This document shows positions 17,162 through 26,366 of a DNA stretch of 52,956 bases, in pieces; position 1 is the first letter of the stretch; every line of letters starts with the position of its first letter. A program made the position numbers and the translations under genes. The notes beneath the pieces were generated by a model. The model was not told the origin of the DNA. It ran no database searches and saw only the letters and a list, made by a program, of their open reading frames with translations. The DNA is from Aliarcobacter sp. (GTDB taxonomy: Bacteria; Campylobacterota; Campylobacteria; Campylobacterales; Arcobacteraceae): contig JAGOIF010000004.1 of assembly GCA_017995775.1 (NCBI GenBank), positions 1-52,956 on the forward strand, given 5' to 3'.

Positions 17162-19274
17162 AAAAATTATACTTTCATTATTGCTTGCTAGTACCTTACT
17201 TTGTTCGCAAGAAATTAAAAATGAGAAGTTTCAGTTAATATCAAAAGATATAGATACAAAAGAAAATATTGTAACGGCAACAGGAAGCGTAGTTGTTTTC
17301 TCTCCTACTTATTATTTAAGTGCTGATAAAATAATTTATGACAAAGATAATGAGACATTTGAACTATTTGATAATGTTTTAATAATCAAAGATAATAATA
17401 TTCAAACACAAAGTAATTATGCTTTTGTTGATTTGAAAAATGATGTTTCTAATCAAAATCCTATGTTTTTATATGCAAATGACAATAAAATTTGGGTGAA
17501 TTCAAAAACATCATTAAAAGAAAAAGATGTAATTGAATTAGATAGTTCTATTATTTCATCTTGTGATTGTTTAGATCCATTATGGAGTATACGAGCTTCT
17601 TCTGCTGATTATGATATTGAAGATAAGTGGATAAATGCTTATAATCCAAGATTATATATTAAAAACGTTCCTATTTTATATAGTCCATATTTAGGTTTTC
17701 CAACTGATACAACAAGAAGAACAGGACTTTTGCTTCCAACAATAGGATATTCTAAATACGAAGGTTTCCACTATTCACAACCAATATTTTTTGCACCTGC
17801 TGTAAATTATGACTTTGAATTAATACCTCAAGTTAGAACTAAAAGAGGTTATGGTTCATATTTATATTATAGATATGCGGATTCAAGAGATTCCATTTTA
17901 GAGATGAAAACAGGTGCTTTTAAAGAAGAAAATGATTATGTTAAAAAGAATAGCTTAGAAAATGATTTACATTATGGTATTAATCTTGATTACCAAAGAA
18001 GAAATATTTTCTCAAATACAAAACATGATGATGGATTATATGCATCTTTAAATTATTTAAATGATGTTGAATATATTACTTTAGAAGAAGATGATTATAT
18101 TTTTTCAACCGATAAAAAAGTTGAATCAAAAATTAATTATTTTTACAATACACCTGATTATTATGCAGGAACATATGCAAGATATTATATAGATACATCT
18201 AGAAAATCTAATAATGAAACTTTACAAGAACTTCCTCAGGTACAATTTCATGCATATAACAAAGAATCATTTATAGATAATTTAATTTATTCAGCTGATA
18301 CAAAAATGATGAATTATACAAGACCAAAAGGCTTAAATGCAAAAGTTTATGAATTAAGCGTACCAATTAGTTATAGTAAATATTTTGCTGATGATTTTAT
18401 GTATTTAGCTTTTGAAAATAAAACCATATTAAGTAAATATGATTATGATAATTTTACAAATTCTGATTATAAAGATGGTACTTTACTTCAAAATAGAAGT
18501 TCAGTATCAGTGGGAAGTGATTTAATTAAACCTTATACAAATTATTTACATACTCTTAATTTAAATGCTGAATATGTAATTCCTAAGAACCTAAAAGATG
18601 ATGGTGATTTATTTGGAATAACTGTTAAAAAAGAAGATAGTGTAAAATATGAAAATTTAAAAGCTTTTCCCATAATAGAAGAGAAAAAAGAAATAATTTT
18701 ATCAGCAAATCAATCTTTATATAATAAAGGTAGTTTAAAACAATTTATAAATCATAAAATTTCACAATCAATTCTTTATGATGAAGTAGACAACCCAAGA
18801 CTACAAAATTTAGAAAATTATGTAAAATTAAATCATGATTATGGAAGTGTTTCCGGTAAAATCATTTATAATGTTGAAGATAAAGAATATGTTGAAAATT
18901 CTGCAAATACGACTTTTACCTATGAAGATTTCTCAATTGGTTTAGGGTATTTTAAATCAAAAAAATCTGAAAACAACCCAAGTAGAGAAGATTTAGAATC
19001 ATATAGAGCTAGTACTTCATATAAAATAGCAAAAGATTATAGAGTTTCTTACTATGAAAATTATAATATTATTGAAAAAATTAGAAGCAAACAAGGTATT
19101 AGTTTTAATATGGATGATAATTGTTGGAATTTAGACCTAAGATATGAAAACGAAGTTGTTCCTTCATCTTCTTCTGATCCTAAAGGAGTCGAGCAACAAA
19201 TAGTTTTTGTTAACTTAATATTAAAGCCAATAGGTGGACTTAAACAAAAATATAAAATGGAAAACAATAACTAA
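17154..19274 (+). CDS. lptD: LPS-assembly outer membrane protein LptD
   Basis: LptD, with the lipoprotein LptE, inserts lipopolysaccharide into the outer leaflet of the outer membrane. It has a signal peptide of about 18 residues (MHKKIILSLLLASTLLCSQ). An N-terminal OstA/LptA-like jellyroll follows (LISKDIDTKENIVTATGSVVVFSPTYYLSADKIIYD pattern), then a long beta-barrel rich in aromatic strands. The 706 residues are typical of epsilonproteobacteria. Cysteines occur as an SSCDC motif near the end of the jellyroll and a single Cys in DDNCWNL near the C-terminus, fewer than the two Cys pairs of E. coli. No lptE is visible in the window. The stop overlaps the start of the next gene (TAATG). Confidence 0.93.
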   Translation: MHKKIILSLLLASTLLCSQEIKNEKFQLISKDIDTKENIVTATGSVVVFSPTYYLSADKIIYDKDNETFELFDNVLIIKDNNIQTQSNYAFVDLKNDVSNQNPMFLYANDNKIWVNSKTSLKEKDVIELDSSIISSCDCLDPLWSIRASSADYDIEDKWINAYNPRLYIKNVPILYSPYLGFPTDTTRRTGLLLPTIGYSKYEGFHYSQPIFFAPAVNYDFELIPQVRTKRGYGSYLYYRYADSRDSILEMKTGAFKEENDYVKKNSLENDLHYGINLDYQRRNIFSNTKHDDGLYASLNYLNDVEYITLEEDDYIFSTDKKVESKINYFYNTPDYYAGTYARYYIDTSRKSNNETLQELPQVQFHAYNKESFIDNLIYSADTKMMNYTRPKGLNAKVYELSVPISYSKYFADDFMYLAFENKTILSKYDYDNFTNSDYKDGTLLQNRSSVSVGSDLIKPYTNYLHTLNLNAEYVIPKNLKDDGDLFGITVKKEDSVKYENLKAFPIIEEKKEIILSANQSLYNKGSLKQFINHKISQSILYDEVDNPRLQNLENYVKLNHDYGSVSGKIIYNVEDKEYVENSANTTFTYEDFSIGLGYFKSKKSENNPSREDLESYRASTSYKIAKDYRVSYYENYNIIEKIRSKQGISFNMDDNCWNLDLRYENEVVPSSSSDPKGVEQQIVFVNLILKPIGGLKQKYKMENNN

Positions 19275-19924
19275 TGAATCCAGATAAAGTATTTTTTAAA
19301 AATAGAGAAGTTGCGGCTTACAGATTATTAGATGTTTTGCCAATTGATAGTATGAAGTTAGAAGATTGGACTGTAATTGCAAGTTCATATGGTGGCTTTG
19401 AAATTGCAAAAATAATAGCAAGAGCCTTAAATGGTAAATTTGATATTATGTTTTCAGAAAAAATTTATGCTCCAAATAATGAAGATTGTGAGATAGCTGT
19501 AGTAACAGAACATGAAGAAGTTTTAATCCATGAAGAGTTAGTTAAATCTTTTGATATAAGTTTAGATTATGTCTATTCAAAATCTAAACAAATTTTTGAT
19601 GATACCCTTACTCAAAAAGTAAAAAGATTTAGACATGGTGAAAAAATTAAAAGATTAGAGGGAAAAAACGTGTTAATTGTTGATGAAGGAATTAACACAG
19701 GTTTGACGATGATGGCCTGCATAAAAACAGCTATAAATTTGAAAGCAAAATCTATTTCAGTAGCAACTCCAGTTTTACCAACTGCTAGTATTCCTACAAT
19801 AGATTCAATTGCCGATGATTTATATTTTGTAAAAAAATTAGATCATTTTGTATCTATTAATTTTTACTATGATAGTTTAGAAGATGTAAGTTTCGAAGAT
19901 ATAGAGATAATAAATAAAGGATAA
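19274..19924 (+). CDS. Phosphoribosyltransferase-family protein
   Basis: This 216-aa type I PRTase-fold protein has its PRPP-binding loop at KNVLIVDEGINTGLTM (about residues 131-146), preceded by acidic pairs. The hood region does not match hypoxanthine, orotate or adenine PRTases closely enough for me to name a base. Related proteins in this order, between lptD and pnp, occur in H. pylori and C. jejuni by my recollection. The ATG overlaps the lptD stop, and pnp starts 5 bases after its end. Nucleotide salvage is plausible but not shown. Confidence 0.82.
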   Translation: MNPDKVFFKNREVAAYRLLDVLPIDSMKLEDWTVIASSYGGFEIAKIIARALNGKFDIMFSEKIYAPNNEDCEIAVVTEHEEVLIHEELVKSFDISLDYVYSKSKQIFDDTLTQKVKRFRHGEKIKRLEGKNVLIVDEGINTGLTMMACIKTAINLKAKSISVATPVLPTASIPTIDSIADDLYFVKKLDHFVSINFYYDSLEDVSFEDIEIINKG

Positions 19925-19929
19925 AAAAA

Positions 19930-22113
19930 ATGTCAACAGTTTGTGAATTTGAATTAAATAAAAAACAAGAGATTTTTGAGTTTGAAAAAGTAGCTAAACA
20001 AGCTAATGGTTCTGTGTTAGCAAGAATAGGTAATGCAGTTGTAATTGCAACAGTTGTAAGTGAATTTGACAATCCAGGAAGTGAAGATTTTACTCCTTTA
20101 ACTGTACAGTATATTGAAAAAACATATGCAGCAGCAAAATTACCAGGTGGATTTATTAAAAGAGAAGGAAAACCAAGTGATTTTGAAACATTAACTTCAA
20201 GAGTTATTGATAGAAGTTTAAGACCACTTTTCCCTAAAGGTTATGCTTATCCTACAACAATTACAGTTATGGTTTTAAGTGCTGATAAAAATGTAGATTT
20301 ACAAACTTTAGCTTTAAATGCTGCAAATGCTGCTTTATATACTTCAAATTTACCAATTAAAAAATCTGTTTGTGGTGTTAGAGTTGGAAAAGTTGAAGGA
20401 AATTATGTAATTAATCCAACACCAAAAGAACTAGAAGATTCTGTATTAGATTTATATGTTGCTGGATCTAAAGATGAGTTATTAATGATTGAAATGAAAA
20501 CTATCTCTTCAGGAGAATTAGTTGAAGTTGATATTGAAGCATTTACAAAAATTCATAATGCAAATGAAATGAATGAAGAGATGCTTGTTGAAGCAATTGA
20601 ATTTGCACAAAATGCATTAAAAGAAGCTAACTTAACTTATGAAAAAGGTTTTGAAGCAGTTTGTAAAGAAAAAGTTGAAGTTGAACTTATTGAATTTACA
20701 ATTGAAGAATCTGTAATAAATTATGTTAGAGATAATTTCTCAAGTGATATCAAAGAAGCTATTAAAAAATTAGCAAAAAGTGAAAGAGCAACTCAGTTAA
20801 AAGATGTTGCTAAAATGATTTCTAAAAATGATCATTGTGTTGCTAAGGAATTAGCATTTGCTACTATTTATGAAGCTGTTAGTATTGTAAAAAGAGAAAT
20901 CGTAAGAAATATGATTGTTACAGATAAAGTAAGAGCAGATGGAAGAGGGCTTAAAGATGTAAGACCTATTAATATTGAAACAAATATTTTACCATCTACT
21001 CACTCATCTTGTTTATTTACAAGAGGAGAAACACAAGCTTTAGTTATTGGAACAATCGCAGGTGCAAAAGATGGTCAAATGTATGAAGTATTAACTGATA
21101 AAGGAACTTCAGTTGACAGATTCATGGTTCATTATAACTTCCCTGGTTTCTCAGTTGGAGAAGCAAAACCGATGTTTGGTGTAGGAAGAAGAGAATTAGG
21201 ACATGGAAATTTAGCTAAAAAAGCACTTGAGCCTACAATTGATGATGATTATAGTGAAACAGTAAGATTAGTTTCTGAAATTCTGGAATCAAATGGTTCT
21301 TCATCAATGGCAACAGTTTGTGGAGGTTCTCTTGCTCTTAAAGCAGCTGGCGTTCCAATCTCTGATTTAGTTGCTGGAGTTGCTATGGGAATGGTAGTTG
21401 AAGGAAATAACTATTCAATTCTTACAGATATTATGGGTCTTGAAGATCATGATGGAGATATGGACTTTAAAGTAGCAGGTACAACAAAAGGTATTACAGC
21501 TCTTCAAATGGATATCAAACTTGGTGGAATTGAGTTATCTGTTTTAAAAGAAGCATTACTTCAAGCAAAAGAAGGAAGAGAACATATTTTAAAACTAATG
21601 GAAGAAGCTGCTCTTGAAATAGTTCCAAGTAATGCATTACCTTTAGTTGAACAATTTGCAATTGATCCTAGTAAAATAATGGTTATTATTGGAAAAGCAG
21701 GGGCAACTATTAAAGAAATTATCGAGAAATTTACAGTTTCAATAGACTTAGATAGAGATAATGGAATGGTAAAAGTAAGTGGTGGAAACAAACAAAATAT
21801 TTTAGATGCTTGTGAGCATATTAAAACTATTTCAAATAATGCACCTGCAAGAAAAGATAGTCCTAAAAATATAGATTTTGAAAAATTATATTCTATTGAT
21901 GAAGTAGTTTCTGGAAAAGTTGAAAGAGTTGTTGATTTTGGTGCATTTATTCTTTTATCAAAGGGTGGAGAAGGACTTTTACATATCTCTAAAATTTCAA
22001 AAGAAAGAGTAACTAATGTATCTGATATATTATCTGTTGGTCAAGAAATTGAAGTAAAAGTTTTAAAAGTTACAAAAGATAGAATAGAATTATCTGCTAA
22101 CGAAACTAAGTAA
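19930..22113 (+). CDS. pnp: Polyribonucleotide nucleotidyltransferase (PNPase)
   Basis: PNPase is a phosphorolytic 3'-to-5' exoribonuclease of mRNA turnover. Two RNase PH-like domains are visible: the first starts at the N-terminus (KLPGGFIKREGKPSDFETLTSRVIDRSLRPLFP-type sequence) and the second near residue 335 (VRADGRGLKDVRPI). The helical linker lies between them. A KH domain occupies about 580-640 (IMVIIGKAGATIKEII) and an S1 domain about 655-725 (GKVERVVDFGAFILL). The length of 727 aa is normal. It is the last gene of the purD-pnp run and ends in a terminator. Confidence 0.97.
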   Translation: MSTVCEFELNKKQEIFEFEKVAKQANGSVLARIGNAVVIATVVSEFDNPGSEDFTPLTVQYIEKTYAAAKLPGGFIKREGKPSDFETLTSRVIDRSLRPLFPKGYAYPTTITVMVLSADKNVDLQTLALNAANAALYTSNLPIKKSVCGVRVGKVEGNYVINPTPKELEDSVLDLYVAGSKDELLMIEMKTISSGELVEVDIEAFTKIHNANEMNEEMLVEAIEFAQNALKEANLTYEKGFEAVCKEKVEVELIEFTIEESVINYVRDNFSSDIKEAIKKLAKSERATQLKDVAKMISKNDHCVAKELAFATIYEAVSIVKREIVRNMIVTDKVRADGRGLKDVRPINIETNILPSTHSSCLFTRGETQALVIGTIAGAKDGQMYEVLTDKGTSVDRFMVHYNFPGFSVGEAKPMFGVGRRELGHGNLAKKALEPTIDDDYSETVRLVSEILESNGSSSMATVCGGSLALKAAGVPISDLVAGVAMGMVVEGNNYSILTDIMGLEDHDGDMDFKVAGTTKGITALQMDIKLGGIELSVLKEALLQAKEGREHILKLMEEAALEIVPSNALPLVEQFAIDPSKIMVIIGKAGATIKEIIEKFTVSIDLDRDNGMVKVSGGNKQNILDACEHIKTISNNAPARKDSPKNIDFEKLYSIDEVVSGKVERVVDFGAFILLSKGGEGLLHISKISKERVTNVSDILSVGQEIEVKVLKVTKDRIELSANETK

Positions 22114-22122
22114 ATAAATATT

Positions 22123-22151
22123 AAAAAGTAGGGTAACTCCTTACTTTTTTT
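22123..22151 (+). terminator. Intrinsic terminator after pnp
   Basis: AAAAAGTA (22123-22130) pairs with TACTTTTT (22142-22149). The stem extends inward as GGG with CTCC around one bulged T, closing a TAAC loop, and ends in a seven-T run. It closes the purD-pnp transcript. The following 160 bases to cheY are A/T-rich with no further structure. Confidence 0.8.
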
Positions 22152-22270
22152 CCTAAAATAACTTTATATTATCCTTTAAAAACACTCTAAAATAAGCCTT
22201 TATCTATTTTAATAACTTATAAACAAATTTAATTTCTATCATTTTATAACCCTAATTTAATATTTCTTAC

Positions 22271-22286
22271 GATAGTATATATAAAT
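22271..22286 (+). promoter_or_regulatory. Probable promoter of the chemotaxis operon
   Basis: GATAGTATATATAAAT (22271-22286) contains overlapping -10-like boxes and lies about 33-48 bases before the cheY ATG. The ribosome site is TTAAGGGG (22305-22312). I see no sigma-28 or sigma-54 motif here, so sigma-70 control is inferred. Confidence 0.4.
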
Positions 22287-22318
22287 AATTTTTTAAACAA
22301 AACTTAAGGGGTTTTAAT

Positions 22319-22687
22319 ATGGCTAAGCTTTTAATAGTAGACGACTCTACAATGCTAAGAGATATGCTAAACTATGCACTAAACGAGGGTGGTTATACAG
22401 ATGTAACCGAAGCTGTCGATGGTGTTGATGGTTTAGCAAAAGCAAAGTCTGCTGATTTTGATTTAATAATCACTGATGTTAATATGCCAAATATGGATGG
22501 ATTAACACTTATTGGTGAATTAAGAAAGATATCATTATATTCTAAAAAACCGATTTTAGTACTTACGACTGAAAGAAGCGATGAGATGAAAGCAAGAGGA
22601 AAGGCTGCTGGTGCGACAGGATGGATTGTAAAACCATTTGTTCCTGATCAATTGTTAAAAGCAGTAAATATAGTTTTAAGTAGATAA
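22319..22687 (+). CDS. cheY: Chemotaxis response regulator CheY
   Basis: This 122-aa single receiver domain takes phosphate from CheA and binds the flagellar switch. The acidic pocket is D8-D9, the phospho-acceptor is D53 (IITDVNMPNMDG), the switch Thr is T83 (VLTTE) and the conserved Lys is K105 (IVKPF). It is a complete, stand-alone regulator and the first gene of cheY-cheA-cheR-cheD-cheB. It is preceded by TTAAGGGG and followed by cheA after 14 bases. Confidence 0.95.
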   Translation: MAKLLIVDDSTMLRDMLNYALNEGGYTDVTEAVDGVDGLAKAKSADFDLIITDVNMPNMDGLTLIGELRKISLYSKKPILVLTTERSDEMKARGKAAGATGWIVKPFVPDQLLKAVNIVLSR

Positions 22688-22701
22688 ATAAAGGAGCTCT
22701 A

Positions 22702-24792
22702 ATGTCGTTTGATATTTCTAAATATAGAGAAATGTTTCTTGAAGAAGCAGAGGAATTATTTGAATCAGCAGATAATGTTCTTTTGGAAGCTGAGAATAAT
22801 GGTTCATTAACAGATGAAGAGATGGGACAACTTTTTAGAGATGTACATACTTTAAAAGGAAGTGGAGCATCTGTTGAGTTAGTTTTCTTTGCTGAATTTA
22901 CTCATGATGTTGAAAGTTTAATGGATAAACTAAGAAATCATAAAATAGAATATATTCCAGAAATGGCTGAAACATTAATAGATGGTTTAGATGTTATGAA
23001 AGAAATTCTAGATTTAGAAGTTTCAAATACACTAACTAGAGAAATCTTTACAAGTATGACAACTGCTTTGTTACAAGAAATCAGAGCTTATTCAAGCGGA
23101 GATACTGTAAAAAAAGAACCTATTATAGAAGTGAAAAAGTCTGAAGTGAAGAAAGCTATTGTAAAAGAAGAAGTAACTCATAATGAAAACTTCGGTTTCT
23201 TTGATGATGATTTAAATGATCAAAGAGACAGTAGTGTTAAAGCATATGGAATTTTTGCTGATGATGATATGGATGAAGAGCAAAAGAACTATGGTTTTTA
23301 TGATAATGATTTAGAAAAGTTATCTAATGATATTGGTGATGAGCCAAGTGTAATAGATTTAGATAGAGAGAACTTTGGATTTTTTGATGAAATGCCTGAT
23401 ATTAATCCCGATTCAGTTATGCAAATGAATGACGATGATGAAATTGAAGAAAAGTTTGAAGATGAAAAACAAACAAGAAATATAGCTCCTAAAGAAGAAG
23501 TTGTTGCAAGAAAACAAAGACCAACTGCTGGTGAAGATGGTGAGAATGAAACAGGTGGTAAAAAATCTGTTTCAAATAATAATAACAGTATTAGAGTAAA
23601 TCTAGATAAAATTGATTTACTTATGAATAATGTTGGGGATTTGGTTATTACAAATGCTATGTTAACTCAATTTTCTTCTACTATTGAAGAGTCAAAAACA
23701 AGAAATTCTGTTTTAGAAAGATTAGAATTACTTGAAAGACATATTAGAGATATGCAAGATTCAATTATGAGTATTAGAATGGTTCCTATGGATTCTATTT
23801 ATTCTAAATTTCCAAAAGTTGTAAGAGATATTTCTAAAAAACTTGGTAAAAAAGTTGAGTTCAAGCATTATGGAGATAATGTTGAAATTGATAAAGCAAT
23901 GATTGAAGGTTTAACAGATCCTTTAATGCATATTATTAGAAATTCACTAGATCATGGTATTGAAATGCCAGAAGATAGAGCATTAACAGGAAAACCAGAA
24001 GTTGGTTCAATAAGTATTTCAGCTGAACAAGCAAATGGACAAATGATTATTACAATTGAAGATGATGGAAAAGGTATTAACTCAGAAAAAGTTGCATTAA
24101 AAGCATTAGAACAAGGTCAAATTGATGAAAATCAATATAACTCAATGACTCAAAATGAAAAAGCTTTATTGATTTTTGGAGCAGGAGTTTCAACAGCAGA
24201 CGAAATTACAGATATTTCAGGTCGAGGTGTTGGGATGGATGTTGTTAAAACAAATATCCATAAATTAGGTGGCGCAATTAAATTAGATACTCATATAGGT
24301 GAAGGAACAACTATTACAATTATGTTACCTTTAACACTTGCAATATTAGATGGTTTAGATATTAGAGTTGGTAATCAAAAATATATTTTACCTTTAAGTT
24401 CAATTGTAGAATCTTTACAGCCAAGTTCTGAAATGATTAAAAAAATTGGAGATGGTACTCAAGATTTATTAATGTTAAGAGAAGAATTTATTCCAGTTGT
24501 TAAATTACATCAACTGTTTGGTTTAGAAAAGAGCTTTAATAAACTAGAAGAGGGTATGTTAATAGTTGTTAAATCTGGAAATACAAAAGTCGCTTTATCA
24601 ATAGATGAATTCTTAAATCAACATCAAGTTGTTGTAAAACCTCTAGATAAAAACTTTAGAAGCGTTCAAGGAATTGGTGCTGCAACTGTTAGAGGTGATG
24701 GAAGTATTGGTTTAATTTTAGATGTTATTGGTATTATTAATGCTCAAATTAAAATAGAAAAAGATATGAGCAGCGTAAAAAGGGCTTCTTAA
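22702..24792 (+). CDS. cheA: Chemotaxis histidine kinase CheA
   Basis: CheA is the receptor-coupled kinase that phosphorylates CheY and CheB. The P1 HPt domain holds the phospho-His in RDVHTLKGSG (His49). The P3 dimer helices are near residues 295-350. The P4 ATPase has HIIRNSLDHGIE (N box), DDGKGIN (G1) and GRGVGMD (G2). The P5 CheW-like domain covers about 540-690. There is no C-terminal receiver, unlike H. pylori and C. jejuni CheA. The P1-P3 linker is unusual: it carries four copies of an [NA][FY]G[FI][FY] motif followed by acidic residues at about 163, 181, 196 and 224, in place of an ordinary P2 domain. At 696 aa the gene is intact and 5 bases upstream of cheR. Confidence 0.97.
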   Translation: MSFDISKYREMFLEEAEELFESADNVLLEAENNGSLTDEEMGQLFRDVHTLKGSGASVELVFFAEFTHDVESLMDKLRNHKIEYIPEMAETLIDGLDVMKEILDLEVSNTLTREIFTSMTTALLQEIRAYSSGDTVKKEPIIEVKKSEVKKAIVKEEVTHNENFGFFDDDLNDQRDSSVKAYGIFADDDMDEEQKNYGFYDNDLEKLSNDIGDEPSVIDLDRENFGFFDEMPDINPDSVMQMNDDDEIEEKFEDEKQTRNIAPKEEVVARKQRPTAGEDGENETGGKKSVSNNNNSIRVNLDKIDLLMNNVGDLVITNAMLTQFSSTIEESKTRNSVLERLELLERHIRDMQDSIMSIRMVPMDSIYSKFPKVVRDISKKLGKKVEFKHYGDNVEIDKAMIEGLTDPLMHIIRNSLDHGIEMPEDRALTGKPEVGSISISAEQANGQMIITIEDDGKGINSEKVALKALEQGQIDENQYNSMTQNEKALLIFGAGVSTADEITDISGRGVGMDVVKTNIHKLGGAIKLDTHIGEGTTITIMLPLTLAILDGLDIRVGNQKYILPLSSIVESLQPSSEMIKKIGDGTQDLLMLREEFIPVVKLHQLFGLEKSFNKLEEGMLIVVKSGNTKVALSIDEFLNQHQVVVKPLDKNFRSVQGIGAATVRGDGSIGLILDVIGIINAQIKIEKDMSSVKRAS

Positions 24793-24797
24793 CTAAT

Positions 24798-25646
24798 ATG
24801 AGTTACACAGTAGATGATGTTCATAACAAAGTAAAAAAGATTCTTTATTCTTTAACGGGTATAACCCTTGCTGATAATAAAGACATAATGATTTCAAATA
24901 GAATTGATAAATTAAAAAGAAATTGTAGATTTTCAGGTGATATAATGGATTTGTTAAAATCTATTGAACAAGGAAATAATGTTACAGAATTTATCAATTC
25001 ATTTACAACAAATAAAACACATTTTTTTAGAGAAGATTTCCATTTTTTAGATTTAAAAAATAGAGTTCTTCCTCTTTTTGCAAGTAATGGTGGAAGTAAA
25101 ATAGAAATGTATTGTTCTGCTTCTTCTACAGGAGAAGAACCATATTCTATGGCAATGACGGTTTTAGAAGCAAAAGATGAATTAAATAAAAATATTAGTG
25201 CATCTATCATTGCAAGTGATATTGATACAAATGTTTTACAATATGCAGCAGATGGTATTTATAGATTTTCAAAATCATCAAAAGAGTTTCCCTCTTGGAT
25301 AAAACCACAAAAATATTTTAAAAGAAGAGTTCAAAAGAATTTATCAGGTGAAGAAGTTTTAATAAAAGTAAATGACGAATTAAAAAAAATGATTACATTT
25401 AAAATCATGAACTTAAATGATGATTCATATCCTTTTTCTAAAAACCAATTTGATGTGGTTTTTTGTAGAAACGTATTGATTTATTTTTCTTCTGAAGACC
25501 AAAATGCGATTTTAAAAAAACTATTTAAACACCTAAAAATTGGTGGGACTTTATACCTAGGACATTCTGAAAATCCTCAAGATTTAGTTCACTATGTAAA
25601 AAGAGTAGGACAAAACATTTTTGTAAAAGAAAAGGAAATAGTTTGA
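24798..25646 (+). CDS. cheR: Chemoreceptor methyltransferase CheR
   Basis: CheR uses S-adenosylmethionine to methylate glutamates on chemoreceptors during adaptation. It has an N-terminal helical CheR domain (about residues 1-75, ending TTNKTHFFREDFHF). The Rossmann-like methyltransferase domain follows, with SAM motif MYCSASSTGEEPYSMAM and the VVFCRNVLIYFSSEDQ motif. At 282 aa it is a standard CheR without TPR extension. Its stop overlaps the TTG start of cheD by four bases. Confidence 0.96.
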   Translation: MSYTVDDVHNKVKKILYSLTGITLADNKDIMISNRIDKLKRNCRFSGDIMDLLKSIEQGNNVTEFINSFTTNKTHFFREDFHFLDLKNRVLPLFASNGGSKIEMYCSASSTGEEPYSMAMTVLEAKDELNKNISASIIASDIDTNVLQYAADGIYRFSKSSKEFPSWIKPQKYFKRRVQKNLSGEEVLIKVNDELKKMITFKIMNLNDDSYPFSKNQFDVVFCRNVLIYFSSEDQNAILKKLFKHLKIGGTLYLGHSENPQDLVHYVKRVGQNIFVKEKEIV

Positions 25647-26320
25647 TTGTTATAGGTCATAAAGATGGAAGTATTGAAAAAACTTCGTCAGTTAGATTTA
25701 CTCAAAAAACAAAAGGTTATTTAACACATACTGTAATTGGTGGCGAATTTGCTGTTGGAAATGATGTTGAAGAAATCGCATTTAAAACATTATTAGGCTC
25801 TTGTGTTGCTATTATGTTTTATGACAAAGTAACAAAAATAAAAGGAATGAATCACTTTTTATTACCAAAAACAAATAATACAAATGATGATATGAAATAT
25901 GGTCTTTATTCTGTTGAAGCCATGTTAAATGAGATGTATAAATTAGGTTGTAGTAAGAAAAATATGTTTGCAAAAATATCAGGTGGTGCAGATATTATGC
26001 AAATCAGCCTATCTTCTCAATCAATTGGTTCAAGAAACGTTGAATTTGCAAAAGATTTTTGTAAATCTGAGGGTTTTAAACTTCTAAGTGAACACACGCG
26101 TGGTGAACATGGAAGATTAATACTATTAGCAAATGATTTTGAAACATATATAAAAGTTACACAAAAATCTGAAACAGACAGTAAAATCGTATCTGAAGAG
26201 AAATCACTTCAACAAGAAATTACAAAAGCACCGGTTATCAAAGAATATGTTGGTGCTGTTGAGTTATTTGGTTATGATTCTAAAGAAACTGAACCTCAAA
26301 TGGAAATAGAACTTTTCTAA
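25643..26320 (+). CDS. cheD: Chemoreceptor glutamine deamidase CheD
   Basis: CheD deamidates specific receptor glutamines and can link to CheC/CheY-type adaptation. The catalytic Cys is in TLLGSCVAIMFYD (Cys54) and the catalytic His in GMNHFLLP (His71). The remainder of the fold follows, including YGLYSVEAMLNEMYKLGC and FAKISGGADIM. The 225 residues include about 55 extra at the C-terminus compared with the minimal family; that tail is acidic and ends in VGAVELFGYD. It starts at TTG overlapping the cheR stop. No cheC is visible in the window. Confidence 0.94.
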   Translation: MIVIGHKDGSIEKTSSVRFTQKTKGYLTHTVIGGEFAVGNDVEEIAFKTLLGSCVAIMFYDKVTKIKGMNHFLLPKTNNTNDDMKYGLYSVEAMLNEMYKLGCSKKNMFAKISGGADIMQISLSSQSIGSRNVEFAKDFCKSEGFKLLSEHTRGEHGRLILLANDFETYIKVTQKSETDSKIVSEEKSLQQEITKAPVIKEYVGAVELFGYDSKETEPQMEIELF

Positions 26321-26366
26321 GCTTAAAAATTAGAAAAAAAAGAATTGAAATAGGCTGGTAATAGAT

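Noticed and set aside
24845-25210. 121-aa open frame antisense to cheR
   Set aside because: It mirrors a well-supported CheR gene and shows no protein-like motif or start signal.
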